From assembly GCA_033060915.1 (NCBI GenBank), contig CM065392.1, forward strand, positions 5,919,501-5,983,500: a stretch of DNA of 64,000 nucleotides, given 5' to 3'. Shown here piece after piece: positions 1 through 12,610 of the stretch (positions within the stretch are counted from its first letter, which is position 1; each line of letters starts with the position of its first letter). Made by a program: the position numbers and the translations under genes. The DNA comes from Euryodendron excelsum (taxonomy: Eukaryota; Streptophyta; Magnoliopsida; Ericales; Pentaphylacaceae). Under the pieces are notes generated by a model. That model saw only the letters and a program-made list of their open reading frames with translations. It searched no databases and was not told the origin of the DNA.

Positions 1-470
1 ATTACATCAAAGGGCTTGCTATAATTTAAACTCCTACATATTTACAAGGGTTTGGACCTTAGGTGGTGCGGCAAAATGTGGCCGGATTGTCCCTCAAACA
101 CAAGAGTGCGCTGTTGCTGCCACTGCTGCCTATGTGCCTGCCTACCTTGCTGCTGCCTTGGCTGCCTGGCTGGCTGTCTGCCTGCCTGCCTGCTGGTGCT
201 GCCTTGGCTGTCATGTTGGGGCAGTGTTGACCATTAGTGCTGCTGCCTTAGAACATCGCATGGGGCATAAATGGGTAGTTAAGGGGCGGTCCATGGGACA
301 CCTTTGGAGCTGCTTAGGATAATGCTTGGGCATTGTTTGGGCATCAAATGAGTACCATTTGACCGGTTTTTGAAGTATATTACCTTGCACATTGGTTGAG
401 TACCTTTTGGCCTATTATTAGAGCAATTTGGCACAACGTTGGGCATTCATCTCCTACCATTCTTGACACA
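1..470. other. unassigned flank with CTGC-rich stretch
   Basis: No gene is recognisable here. Positions about 108-215 are rich in CTG, CTGC and CCTG runs (low complexity), which open short reading frames of Cys, Leu and Ala without domain character. The stretch lies outside the duplicated segment that begins near 540. Confidence 0.4.
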
Positions 471-587
471 CCTTAAGACCTTGAGACAAGTGCAAAGGCA
501 TTTGTGTGGAACGTCATGGCCGCAAGGAAGCAACCCGTGATACTCAGTAAAGCAGTTGTTCTAAAGGGGTTAAGTAGATTGCAGGTG

Positions 588-610
588 AGAGAGAGAGAGA
601 GAGAGAGAGT
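588..610. repeat. (GA)n microsatellite
   Basis: A short pure GA run. The matching site in arm 2 (33617-33658) carries a longer GA run, so the seed microsatellite predates the duplication and has changed length since. Confidence 0.85.
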
Positions 611-1301
611 TGAGACGCAAAATACCAACATGACCATAAGATTCCATACTTCCATGAACAAGTTATTAAGAGGGAAACTAGTACTTACCCAAGTTGGCTC
701 CACAAGTGCACGTCTCATGCTAATAAGACCGAATATGGTCAGAACTTCTCACTGGCAGTCGGGCCACGAATATTTCCACACTACCCCCAAAATTAGACAG
801 ATATTATTTCCACATTTCAACAAAAAGGATAAATAACAAATAAATAAGGCCAAAATTCTGATCACTGCCATGTTATTACCTCTCTCAAGTAAAAAGGCTA
901 ATATATCACTCACAATATGCATAAGAGAAACTCTTCCCCGATGCAACCAAAATTGACTTGATTACACTGCCTTTTGAGAATATTTTTCAAAAATTACTAA
1001 AGTCACTTCAGATATATGAGCTGAGGAACATGAATGATTTGTACATGAAGTAGCTAGCGATCCATTGTCGCCATTTGCAGGGCAATATCTTGATAAACCT
1101 ACTCCACCTCCATATCAGAAATAGCTTCATCCAAAATATTCTGAAGCTCTTTCACTCTGTCTTGTTAATGAAACACGGTCCTGCAATGATAACCACCAAC
1201 CTGATTAGCAGACATTAACTGAATTCATTTGCACTTTCAAAAGGTGTTATTATGACGAGTCTTAGTAGGCATCGAATTGTTACATATCCATACTAGAAGT
1301 T

Positions 1302-1304
1302 TAA

Positions 1305-1363
<59 letters not shown>
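1302..1363. repeat. (GA)n microsatellite
   Basis: A GA run of about 60 bp with one GGGA interruption, just outside the 5' limit of exon 8 of RRP43 copy 1, inside its last intron. It is followed by a purine-rich tract to about 1495. The equivalent purine-rich tract in arm 2 (near 34540-34570) is much shorter. Confidence 0.85.
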
Positions 1364-1367
<4 letters not shown>

Positions 1368-2911
1368 TAGAGGAAAGGTGTTTTGGGAGGTGAGAAAAGG
1401 AAGGAAAATAGGGAGAATAAAGGAAAGGAAGTGTGTTTTGGAGGTGAGAAAGGGAAAATAGGAGATAAAGTGAGAGGAAGAAAAGTACGGAGAAATTCTA
1501 TCATTACTTTAACTTGATTTTATTTAGGGTAATGCTATTCAACTAAAAAATTCATACAAAATATATAATTAGAATGATATGATTAAATTGTGGGCCTATA
1601 ACTTTAAAATAAAAAGTCCACCAAGTTACTTGTTAATTACAAAAGTTTCATTGCCATATTATTCTAGTTTAGACTTCTGTACAAAAATTCTAAAATAATA
1701 ACATTTTTTTTATTTATTTGAGTGATAAATTTATTTTGACGTATAATTTTTATTTCTCCAGATGCGATCTAATTGTGAGATCTATTTTGTCAGTCAAAAC
1801 AAAAATATTCTAAACAGAAGTTCCAACACACTCGGTCCCTAGCTTCATTCAAAACAATTCCACCTATTATCATTTACAGATTGGATAAAACAGCATCCTG
1901 CCAAGGTACTTGCTTTGAATGAAATACATCTCGTTATGTATAAAGCCATTTAAATACTCCAAACAACTTCAATGTGCTACACCAACCTTACATTTTCAAA
2001 CATTTAAAATTTTAAAATTTTTGGATTTGTTTAAGTGGGGTTCACATTTGGGAAAATACAGAACCATTTGGTGGGGCCTTGTACGCAAAACAATGTTTGA
2101 GAACTGGATGATACATTATAATATGGACTTAAAAGATTAAAACGAACCTGAAAAGCTGATGTATAGGCAAGAACTGGTCCACCTGGCTTGTAAAGAGAGA
2201 CAAGTTGAAAAGACGAATCCAATACTGTAGTTACAAGAGTTTCCACTATGGACTCTTCCTCTGCTATAGGGTCTGCCAGGATGTAATTCTTATGAAGTAT
2301 GCATGTTAAGGAGAATGGGATTCTGCTCAGCTTGAGCTTTCTCTTCTCTCTATTGACTGGCTCCTTTTCTAACTTCCCTCCATTTTCCTCAGAAACAACT
2401 TCTACTCCTCCATCATCATTCAAAGAAACTACTGGGATTTGCACTGCAACATATGAAGGTTCAATGACAAATAAACCATTGCAGCTGCGGCAGAACCGTT
2501 ACCAGTGCTTGATTTAAACAAATTGAAGCCTAATTTAAGTTCAAATGTGTAGACATAACTAATGAAATTCAGCACCATGTACCAACTGAAAATTATCAAA
2601 GAGATGACGTATAGAGAGAAACAGAAGTGCCTTGTTAAACAAGAAAGTAAGCTTTTAACAAAAATGCATATGCAGAATATTACCTACTCACCCAGTTTCC
2701 ATCAGAAATTTTGTTAAGTTACCAAAATATAGGAAGAGTTATGTCAATAGAAACAAAGAACATTGTCTCCTTTTCCCCTTTTCTAAGCTAAGAATACTAT
2801 CAAACATCAATTGTCAGTAAAATGGCAAAATAGATAAGCCTAATCAACCACACTTCAAACATACGTAACATCAAAGGATATAAGTTCAGAAACAGCTAAA
2901 CATTGTGCCTC

Positions 2912-2928
2912 TGGGGGGGGGGGGGGAG
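2912..2928. repeat. poly(G) tract
   Basis: A run of 14 or more G beside the tandem repeat at 2936, in the intron between RRP43 exons 6 and 7. The arm 2 equivalent (near 35847-35872) is only G-rich. Confidence 0.7.
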
Positions 2929-2935
2929 GATCGAT

Positions 2936-3405
2936 AAACATAAAAATAAATATGAAAAGATGAAAACAAAAGAAAGATATCAAGGTTTATACGAGTCTAA
3001 CAAGAAAATCCACTCCAACGATCCAGATCTCATAAATACTTCCATACCTTATTTATTTATTTTTGTTTTGGTAAATTCCAACAAACCATAGAAACATAAA
3101 AATAAATATGAAAAGGTGAAAACAAAAGAAAGATATCAAGGTTTATACGAGTCTAACAAGAAAATCCACTCCAACGATCCAGATCTTATAAATACTTCCA
3201 TACCTTATTTATTTATTTTTGTTTTGGTAAATTCCAAACAAACCATAGAAACATAAAAATAAATATGAAAAGGTGAAAACAAAAGAAAGATATCAAGGTT
3301 TATACGAGTCTAACAAGAAAATCCACTCCAACAATCCAGATCTCATAAATACTTCCATACCTTATTTATTTATTTTTGTTTTGGTAAATTCCAACAAACC
3401 ATAGA
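2936..3405. repeat. three tandem copies of a ~157-bp intronic unit
   Basis: Units begin at 2936, 3092 and 3249, each starting with AAACATAAAAATAAATATG. They run through the same internal words (TATCAAGGTTTATACGAG, TCCACTCCAACGATCCAGAT) to GGTAAATTCC. The units are almost identical. Arm 2 has a single diverged unit at about 35884-36020. The expansion therefore happened in arm 1 after the duplication and looks recent. It lies inside the large RRP43 intron 6. Confidence 0.9.
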
Positions 3406-5777
3406 AGATATGAGCAATTCTTTGCTCATAGCTCAGAAAATCATCATGGATACTATTTGAGAGCCATCCATTGTCTTCCAAAGATGAAAACTTCAAGAAA
3501 ACTAGTCAACTGTTAGTACACAGAGACACAATGTTATAGCCAGGCTCCTTTGTGCATTCAGCAATTATAAATCCAGGGCCAATGGATCAGATTTTGTATT
3601 GGCACCGACTTGAAGACAGAAGAAGCAACAACAATGAGTCTGTTTCATTAGTCAGCACACTTTCCCCACCTTCTCAACACTACAAGTTCATGAAAAGCAC
3701 TATGGCACACATGTTCTAACTCAGACACCATCAAAATATACTAAGAAGGAAAAGGCCCTTCAGGGGAGCAAATTGACTGTGACAGTGACACAAGACAATC
3801 ATGGCTGCTATGCTAATCTTGCTCTTCAAAAGGGTTGAAAACTTAGCTTATGGCCCTCATGCTTTTATTTAATCGCGAGTGTTATCTGCATATTATTAAA
3901 CTGCATAGTAAGGGCACATTAAGGAGAGAGGGTGACAGAGGAAAGACAAAAACTCTCAAGTTTTGGTTACATATAGAGCTACCTAGTATTCAATTACATA
4001 CTCAGATCAACATGTCTTGGGTCTGTTGGGCATGTGGAGCCCCTTGTGCTGCCACAATAGCTTCAAACTTGTTGGTTATGACCAAGGCCCTCTGGAGCAA
4101 ATCTCAAATATAAACTTTGCATACTTTTTGTTGGTGTGAATTTGTAGTGAGTTTGATTATATGCAAGTCAGATGTTTATATTTGGTGTCACTTGCTAGCC
4201 CACCACCAGCACTAAGTTAACGCATGCACAGGAAGAATAACGCAACGTCTTACAATGAGAGAAGGCAGCAACTGCAGAAAGTAATGCAGTATCAATATGG
4301 GCCACCATCAGCATCTAAACAGTACATGTCCTGCAAGAACAAATTAAATGTTGTCTTTATTCGATATAGAAACCAACGAGCAGTGATATTCATCATTTAC
4401 AGATCTAAAAAACTAAAACTATTACGTAAACCTATTACCCGTAGATTGAATATGACATTGAAAAGCTCAAGATCAAATGTCAAATATATTTAAGGCATAC
4501 TTCCTCAATTTATATAAACAAAATACAGAGTTCAAATCTCATAAACCATTACCAGATAGGCCATCCAAGCAGCTTTCCCACTCACAAAGGATAACTCCTT
4601 CAAATTAATCAGGCCAGAACTACAACCACCCAAATAGTGAGTCAGTTAAAGACATGGATACTAAACAATCAAGAATTAATAGTGTTCCAGGCAGAAATCT
4701 ACGATCATTATAAGGCTGAAAACACAATGTGTGTTGAATACAGAGTATATCATCGCAATAAACCTTATGAGTGCAGTAGGAGGAAATCATAGGAAAAAAT
4801 ATGCACAATATCCCAAAAGTTCATAAATTGTAAGGACTGCAGCAGCGAAGCAGACAATTTATTGCATTTTCCCTCTCGTTACCTAATTTAATTCACTTGA
4901 TCACACCAAAACCAAAAACTACCACAGTATAATGAAAGCAATCCAGATGTATATAATAATTTTCGTTAGACAAAAATCTAGTGACACATCCAATAAACAA
5001 TCACCAAGTACTCATTTTTTCAATGAAAAAGGAGTAGTATCCTCTTACACGAAGAAAGCCACTTATTCATACTTGATGTTAAAAGAACCAACAGCTGCTA
5101 AGACAGGTCATGCAGTTTCAATCCTTTATTTTGTCAGGTGCATTGAAAGGCTATATGAATGATCATATCTTGAAGTTTGATGACTATAGTACTTCCATCC
5201 ATGCAAAGGTGTAAACTGCCATAAATCAATTCTATACCATGAGACAGAGAATCTCGTACACAAGTTAGAATACGCAATATACAGAATCCAAGTTTTGGTA
5301 GATAAGTGACTAAGCTGGCTGTGGTGGTCATGTACAGAGCACACTAGATTCACAAAAGACATATGCATGAAATGGTGGAAATACGTAGTCTTTGTGTTTG
5401 CAGCCAAAAGCAAGATCGAAGCAAAACTAGAACTATGTACAAAAAATATATATATTAGCATCTCTCATAGATAATTTAGAAACTTCAAAACAGAACAATA
5501 TAACAACTCTAACTGAAACAACGGTTTTTTCCCCCATCTTTTCTTGATGGTCGCTGTGGTGTTTTGAGGGTGGGGGTATTGAAGGCAAAGAATAACATAG
5601 AACGATTCAAGAGGACATGCCTTGAAGATAATGTCAGATAACTGCTTGGAAACAACTGGTGCTGCCTCGGCAGGCCTGCCAGGCCTAACAATTGTAGAAC
5701 AAACTGGAGGCATTTGGAAATCAATTGCTGTAAACAACAGAATATTACACATTGGAACCCCATAGATAAAAGTGAGA

Positions 5778-5820
5778 AGTGGAAGAAGAAGAAAAAGAAG
5801 AAGAAGAAGAAGAAGAAGAC
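5778..5820. repeat. (GAA)n microsatellite in RRP43 intron 3
   Basis: A GAA/GAAAAA run on the plus strand, so (TTC)n on the sense strand of RRP43, between exons 3 and 4. In arm 2 the same position holds a short GAA run preceded by 25 consecutive G (38131-38155). Confidence 0.85.
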
Positions 5821-6102
5821 GACGAATATATGCAATTGATGGTTGTCACTTGTCAACCTATGCAGCCCTCATCTGGTGATTCTGTGGCAGGGGTCATGAC
5901 TTCCATTTTAATCGCAGCCAACATGGTCTGCACAAGAACAAAAAGAAAGGGTCTGACTTGGTAAGTATAACAAAAAGCCAACCAATACATTCTTCAGTAC
6001 ATAACAAACCATAAATAAAACCAAAATTTCAAACAAACAACCTATCTCAACTTAAGAAAACCACATTCCTCATATTGTGTGTGTGTGTGAATGACTCTGA
6101 GA

Positions 6103-6127
6103 GAAAGACAGAGAGAGAGAGAGAGAG
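6103..6127. repeat. GA-rich microsatellite in RRP43 intron 2
   Basis: A short GA run preceded by a (GT)n run at about 6078-6090. Arm 2 keeps a weaker version at about 38420-38460. Confidence 0.7.
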
Positions 6128-6453
6128 CAGACAATAGGTAGAAAGCACTTACACTGCAACCTATCTTGGCAAGGGCTGACCCATGAGCAGATGCAACAGC
6201 TCCTAGATTTCAAGCAGGAACATGAACACAGCAAACCTCAAATTAGAAGTGAAAAGTGCACTTTTTAAATAAATAAAACACAAGTCAACTAACCAAGATC
6301 AAGTGTTGTATCTCTAGCTTTTCCAAGTGGTCTGGCATCAGGGCATATAGATTCAAGCAGATGGCGCTCATGGAAGCGTAGAGGAAAGAGGCATCTAAAA
6401 GCATCCACCTCCATCTCTGATGATAAATCAATAGAAGCATTGGCCAAACCCAT

Positions 6454-7128
6454 TTTTGTTCTCGTCTACCAACAATGCCTCTGGTCTTCAAAATAGAAGC
6501 AGAGTGAAATTTTCAAATAAATGGACCACTTTATCACTGTGTCTGCACTACAACAAGCTGTGGTAAGAAAATACAGCTAAATAAACCCCTTGAAACTCCG
6601 AGGAAAAAATAACTAATGAACAAAACTCAGTGGGAATATATGTATTAAAAGAATTCTTCATTGGGGGTGGCTGGCCTATTCATTTAACATAATTTGTTGG
6701 GAATTCATGGATTTGGGAGAATACTACTAAGCAGCATGGATACAAACACAACTTTAAAAGCTTTGAGTGGGGCGTAACCCCTGCTGATCCCCCCAATCAC
6801 AGAGCTTACTATAAGACTACACTTAAGGTCTTTGATATTAGTAAAGGTAATGATGAATATCTAAGCAATAGAAAAGCAAATGCATATTAAAATCATAGAT
6901 TAACATGGAATGAAATGGTATTAAAAGATGAGATCACTGTTTTTACATAAAAGAAGTTACAGTACATGCCAAAAGAAAAAAAACCAATAAATTAAATCCA
7001 TGTCCATTAAAAACAGATATGATATGCCAATATGTTTATGAAAGAAGAATGAAAAACAGTTGTTACCATGAGAAATTTTTTATTACATTTGCAAAACATG
7101 TGAATCTCCACAACTTTTCTATTTAAAT
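6454..7128. other. upstream region of RRP43 copy 1, nothing coding seen
   Basis: Collinear with arm 2 at about 38801-39498. It should contain the promoter and 5' UTR of the RRP43 copy on the minus strand. I see no convincing TATA box or conserved reading frame. Confidence 0.4.
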
Positions 7129-7137
7129 GGTCTTATG

Positions 7138-7591
7138 CTAAGAAGCATGGTCAAGGACAAGACCCGACCATAGCGACATGGTAATTTTCAAAAAATACAG
7201 CACACGTCACGGCGGGGACAATGAAAAAATAAATTTTATATGTTATTTATACATCCTATGAGAAATAGTGTACTCAAAAACATGTATTCCACTCCTTAAA
7301 TATCAAATTTTTCATAAAATGACCTTGGTTTTATTTTAATATAGTATCCCTTGTATTTTTTTTTTTAATTTGCAATGTGTTTCATGTGCCTAAGTGATAG
7401 ACATCTGTGTCCAAGTGACGGACATGTGTTCCTCAAATGTCCGAATTGTGTCCGGCTCTAAAAAAAATTACAAAGATGATATGACTCATTTGGATGCATG
7501 TTCAACAAGTGTCAAGGAGTGTTTGATGAGTGTCGTATCCGACACAGTATTCAACATAGATATGGCACTTTAGAATTGTCCATGCTTCTTA
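7138..7591. mobile_element. MULE-like non-autonomous element, arm 1 copy
   Basis: The termini are inverted repeats: CTAAGAAGCATGG at 7138 and CCATGCTTCTTA ending at 7591. They are flanked by a 9-bp duplication that is now imperfect (GGTCTTATG at 7129-7137, GGCCATATG at 7592-7600). A 9-bp duplication points to the Mutator superfamily. The interior repeats GTGTCCGACA-like words and has no coding capacity. The same insertion with the same flanks is in arm 2 (39508-39957), so it predates the duplication. Confidence 0.65.
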
Positions 7592-8799
7592 GGCCATATG
7601 TAACTCTCCTTTGAGATTCTAGCTCCATCTATATGATTCATTTGACCAGCAACAAAATACTAGAATGGAAAGAAAGGGGGTCTGGGCTCGGCAAGCCTAG
7701 TTTTTTACATGTTCTAAAGTTCCATTTGAAAATTCCTAAAAAGAGCAGCCCTAAGACATTTTTATGGTACATAGAAACCTTGGGTGTGCTTGGACACAAA
7801 CTTGGAACTGGCCTAAAAAATAGATTTAAGCAAATATTCTACTTGAATGAACACCACATATGATTATTCAAGTGTTTGGAGTAGCCAAGAGTTCTGGGGG
7901 GGAAAAAAATGTAAAATAAAGAAACGCATGCTTTGGGTGCAATGAAATTCATCACTGTCTATCAAGTAGATACTGCAAATACAATCTCCAAGTAAAAATT
8001 TTCCCCACCACATACAACACTGGGGCAAGTCCAATCGCAGCATCAAAGTAGAAATCTGTGTGGGCCCAACTTGACATATATACTATAAAATTCACTCCAT
8101 TGACAGCATAAAAATTGACGTGATAAGCAAGACATCCAGATGTGCATTGGCTATGCAATTGTTTTAAGTTGGATATTTAAAGTAATCAATAAATAAAGGA
8201 AGTTTTAAAGAAAAGGAAAAGCGAATTCATCCAATCGTAATCAAAGAAACGGGATCTTCAACTTTTATCATCAATGCAAATACTGTAAATATATTGCATT
8301 CGTAAGTCCTAACATATAAACATCAGTTCAACGGAACAAAACTTGTGTAAATTAAGTGTGAGGATCTAATAAAAATAGCTGAAAATATATGACACAAAAT
8401 ATAAAAAATAATGGAAAATTCAATTTGTTATGCCAAACTGAATCTTAAAATTTATTGTATAGTACAGATAATAACATATTTGAAAGAGTCTCAAAATTTC
8501 TTGATCTAGGTATGCTAAATTTGTACATGAGGCAGGATTTCCACTTAAACAATTGAATGTTATTAAATACATTATCAATGATGTCATTTGCTTTATGGTA
8601 TGAAATTTCAGGAATTGCCCCAAATTACTTTTGAGAATGGGTGGGACTAACATACCTCTATTTAGATTTAAAGACAGATAGACCAAAAGGTTTGCTCTTT
8701 AAAGAAAAATACAAAATCCATTTAGTTACTTAGATTTCTCTTTCATTGCAGAGTTGTTTAACACAAGTAGAAACTACAGACTCTTTTAACTTTTTTTTT

Positions 8800-9085
8800 T
8801 CAGATAAAATATACTTTACACCCTTGCACTTTACACTAAATTTTACTTCAGGACCTATACTTTTAATTATAAAATTAAACCCTTCTACATTTAATTTATT
8901 GCAATGTCACCCTCTGTAAATTTTTATTAGTGCAATTGACCTTTTTCAAAGGTAAAAATATTTTTTACGTACTATTTTGGCACTCAAACGCCCTCAACCG
9001 TCCCTCACTTGAGATGATTTGGGAGTATTTTGCAACTCTAATTTTGTTTTATATATATAAAAAAAAAAAAGAAGACTCTAATAAC
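8800..9085. mobile_element. AT-rich MITE-like repeat (TTGCACTTTACAC family)
   Basis: The left part shares the words TTTACAC, TGCACTTTACA, ACTTCA and GGACCT with 28820-28960 and 20165-20300, and in reverse with 22430-22500. Arm 2 has unrelated sequence at this point (41380-41725), so this copy arrived after the duplication or replaced that sequence. It has no coding capacity. Confidence 0.55.
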
Positions 9086-9427
9086 ACAGACCGTTAAGCA
9101 TATCAATAGCGGGTATTCAAATATTTTAATCCTAATTTCTTTTAACAATGACTCATATAAAGATTGCAAACAAACGAATGATCCAATAACACCACACCGT
9201 CTAGTACACCAGAGAACAGCATGAAAATCAAATGTAGAATCAATCTTTGAAGAAATTAAGATGTTTGTTACATGATATATGTAGTATGTATAGAGATAGA
9301 TAGTCGAACGTAGAGAATCAGCTGAATGAAAAAGTAAGCGAGGAAAATACAGTACCTCCTAGAGCTGATGGTTCCAGAGAGAGAGAAAGATGAATATGAA
9401 GTTTATGTTAACAAATGTCCGAACTTA

Positions 9428-10165
9428 GAGCATCTTCAATCTACCTTCGAATTCGCAAATTATGTTGGGTCAAACCATTAATTACGTAGAACACTTGTAT
9501 TAATTATTTCAACGTAAATAATACATTGTTTACTATTTAAATGTATTTTAATTAATAATTAATTTAAAATTTTTATTTAATTCCTTAATTTTTTTAATTT
9601 ATTAAATATTTATTTAATTTGAATTTTTTTTTATTTGTGAAATAAATAAGTTATTTATATTTTGCTTGCTTTTATTTATATATGAAATTAATAGTTTCTT
9701 TTTATTTTACTTATCATTATTATACTAAAATTATTTTAATCTATAGAATCAATAAAGTCTTTTTTTTAATCTTTTACTACTCCACCTTTTTATTTTGAAT
9801 TTTTATTTTTACAAATTTAAGAATTAATCAATCCATCTCATTAGTTTGTAAATGGTTTTTTTTTAATAATTTTTTTAATGTAATTTAATTTGCAATTTCA
9901 TGGGTAAATCATTTAGTTTAAAAATTATTAAATAGTTCAATTTTAATAAAATATGTAATAAATAATTAATTTTGAATAAAATGATAGCATAATATGTGAT
10001 TTTTGGTTTTTTTTTAATAAAATAAAAGTGATTTAAAGAATGAATAGTGAAATGAATGTTAAGAGGGTTAGAGTAATAATGTAAAAAAGTGGGTCCTACA
10101 AACTTTAAATTTAAATAAGATGTTAAAATGAAGATGAATTTGAAGATTTTGGATCAGAGATGGTC
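9428..10165. mobile_element. PIF/Harbinger-like MITE
   Basis: The ends are degenerate inverted repeats: GAGCATCTTCAATC at 9428, and its counterpart GACCATCTCTGATCC read on the minus strand from 10165. They are flanked by TTA on both sides (9425-9427 and 10166-10168), as expected for the PIF/Harbinger class. The interior is extremely AT-rich and non-coding. There is no counterpart in arm 2. Confidence 0.6.
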
Positions 10166-10169
10166 TTAT

Positions 10170-11985
10170 AAGGTGCCGGAGAAACGTCATTGAGTAAGCC
10201 TATGTGTTTATTCATAACTGAATGCGTTCTTTACCAGGGAAAAATTTCAAGTTGATGATCTTCTTATTTTGTAATTTTGAATAATAATAAGGAAAATACA
10301 TGAATTTTTTGTAATTTGAGAATGTATCATTTTAAAACTAATTGTAGAGTTTAATTTTGATACACTGTTAGCGTGTAGACTTTTTTAACTCACTGGGCAT
10401 TAAAATGCAACACGTGCCTATGAGTATTATGTTTTTCATATTGTATTTAAATTCTAAAATATGATTAAATATTGGTTATAATGGTGATACTACATCATTA
10501 TAACAGATCAATAAATTAAAGAAATTCAATTTTTTATGTCTAAAATAAAATGATATAATTAATATATTCATATAGTTATGTATCATTGATTTTGTAACCG
10601 TTGTAACCAATATTTTATCCTAAGACACTATTAGCATTTTGGCATTGTGCTCATGGAAAAAGCTCTACAATGGTAGTGTATCAAAATTAAGCTCATAATT
10701 TCAATATAGTGATCTTTTGATAATTCAACAATTTATACTTTTACATATTATTTTTCGGAATCATGACCCAATCAAATCTTTGATAATTTCTGATCATAGA
10801 GATTACTTTTGTAGCTTGAATTATCACCTAGTATAATCTAATAGAGGATTGAACTGACCTATTTCATTGAGGTTGACTTGATGCATGGTTTAGGTTGATT
10901 CCTTTCAATCTTATTTTTAAGAAATTCTTAAGCTCACACATTTCATTATTGCTTCTACATCTCTTTTTTTCACATGACACTGTTTATTCATATTAAATAA
11001 GAGCTATGAGATCAAAAAATAAGGACAATGGAAATATCATTATCAGATTTTTATTTTGTAGGTGGTACTTTCTCTGTCTACCTGTGCATATCTGTATATT
11101 TACATAGTGTATACTTATAATTTGCTTTGCATACCTTTCATTATTTGGTTACTCAGAAACCGGGGATCGAAAATAAATTGACATTTTGATTTCAATTATT
11201 AAGTTTGTTGCATTTCCCTCCTCTGTTTGATTGTCGAGAAAATCTGTTAAGAGGAAAGAAAACGATAATTTGTAATTTTAAATTATTGATTCTTATATTG
11301 TACTTGTGTAACAGTAAAGTGCAGATATAACATCTCTTTTTTGATTCTTTAGATTTAAGGCTTCTCAATTATGACTCATGATTCTCTCTCTATATTTGTG
11401 TATATACTTGTATATATATATATACCGATATTGTATCGGGTGTGTGTATTATGAGAATTGAGAATCTGTCCAATTTCCAGCTTCATTTCATTGTTTGGTT
11501 TATGAGAAACCAGAAATCGAAATTTGTCAATTTTCTTTCTCTGCTTGTGATTTATCCACGAGCAAGCAGAAAACGTTTATCCTCGAATTCATTCTTTTAG
11601 TTTGTTTTGTTGTAGAGACCGAGTTTGAAGTATTACCTCAATTGAGTTCATTATCATCATGTCCGTTAGTTTTCCTTCAAGTTCATATGGCTTCTCTGCA
11701 ACCAAAGCAATCTTCCTGTGTTTGTTTGCAGAGAAAATTGATCACAGGGAAGAAAAATGATCATTCCCGAGGAAATGAATTTCATATGTGCTGAAATCAA
11801 ATTGCTTAATTTTTGGTTTTCCTTTCAAGATATACGGCTTCTTAATTCTCCTCCTGTTTTTTAAATTTGGGCTTGGCTTCTTTCTTACTATTTTAAGCGG
11901 CATTTTATGCTTTTGTTTGCTATCAGGGAAAACCATGTTTGTCATTGAATTTGTAGAACGCTCTGCTCAAATTACAGCTTCAATG
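10170..11985. other. intergenic, no gene recognised
   Basis: AT-rich DNA with short open frames only (for example 11495-11794) that show no family motifs. Arm 2 lacks most of it. Confidence 0.4.
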
Positions 11986-11987
11986 TC

Positions 11988-12040
<53 letters not shown>
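11988..12040. repeat. (CT)n microsatellite
   Basis: A pure CT run of about 50 bp followed by CATGTGTACAACATACA. A second short CT run with a nearly identical follow-on (CATGCACACAACATACAG) occurs at about 12794-12828, so this microsatellite and its flank exist twice about 800 bp apart. Confidence 0.85.
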
Positions 12041-12042
<2 letters not shown>

Positions 12043-12084
12043 GTGTACAACATACATTTGCTATTACTAGTGATGATGCAGTAA

Positions 12085-12610
12085 ATTTGTATGTCCTCTC
12101 CGATCTCTGGTGCAAATTGTTGGGGTGATGAATCCTTCTGCTTGGGACACCGGTATGGTACTTGCCAAAGACACTCCGATGCCAAAATTAGACTAAAGAT
12201 AAATGGACAGAGTAATAATGTTCAAGGGTTGATGTATCTCGTATCTCTATTGGAGATGATGACTACCCTCTTTCTAGAGATGTTGGCAGGAAGTGTGACT
12301 TAAATTGTGGGTATCTTAATAGGAGAGATGATCATGCTCCCAAATTGCGCATCAGGGATCGTGGGGGGTTTGCCATGCCTTCATGTTAGGCCTCGTAAAC
12401 TATGCCCCTAGTGAGGGACGAAACAGCTTCTATTATGGGACTGTGGAGGCCAACTATCAGGCGAGAATTTCGAAGTACGTGCCTTAGTGGCGGCGCCTGG
12501 TACACTATTGGTGCTCTGTCCTTGAAGGTTTATCGGCAGGCCTGGTCAGGAAATTTGAGGGAGTGGGTTGGGATAGCGGCTTGGGCGACCAGCTAGCCTT
12601 GTTATATTAT
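12085..12610 (+). other. GC-richer segment with coding-like, broken frames
   Basis: This block is clearly less AT-rich than its surroundings. The plus strand has an open frame at 12091-12303 and another at 12402-12596. In a different frame, around 12390-12480, a continuous stretch reads YYGTVEANYQARISKY and then meets a TAG stop. The alternation of frames with usable codon content looks like a decayed coding sequence, but I do not recognise the family. It could also be part of an unclassified mobile element. No function is proposed. Confidence 0.3.

Larger units (their letters stand above)
1099..6453 (-). pseudogene. RRP43: exosome core subunit RRP43/EXOSC8, decayed copy 1
   Basis: RRP43 is an RNase PH-like subunit of the nine-subunit ring of the RNA exosome, which degrades and trims RNA 3'-5' in nucleus and cytoplasm; plant ring subunits are mostly structural. 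Eight exons are readable on the minus strand: 6294-6453 (ATG at 6453), 6153-6202, 5858-5927, 5621-5727, 4553-4619, 4254-4330, 2148-2443 and 1099-1180. They encode family motifs in the right order, including MEVDAF, ARPLGKARDT, GSALAKIG, MLAAIKMEV, RPGRPAEAAPV, VSGKAAWM and SLTCILHKNYILADP. The intact frame would be about 302 residues, normal for plants. Lesions: exon 4 is 107 nt instead of 106 and ends at a GC donor (5619-5620); exon 6 is 77 nt instead of 76, causing a frameshift and early stop; exon 8 is 82 nt instead of 84. The large exon 7 is fully open. The usual GR in the first-exon motif RPDGRP reads AR in both copies. I infer that a functional gene lies elsewhere. Confidence 0.9.

Noticed and set aside
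1301..1504. Ser/Leu-rich minus-strand frame
   Set aside because: It is translation of a (GA)n microsatellite and a purine-rich tract.
2936..3405. CRISPR-like direct repeats
   Set aside because: The units are contiguous 157-bp tandem copies without spacers, in plant intronic DNA.
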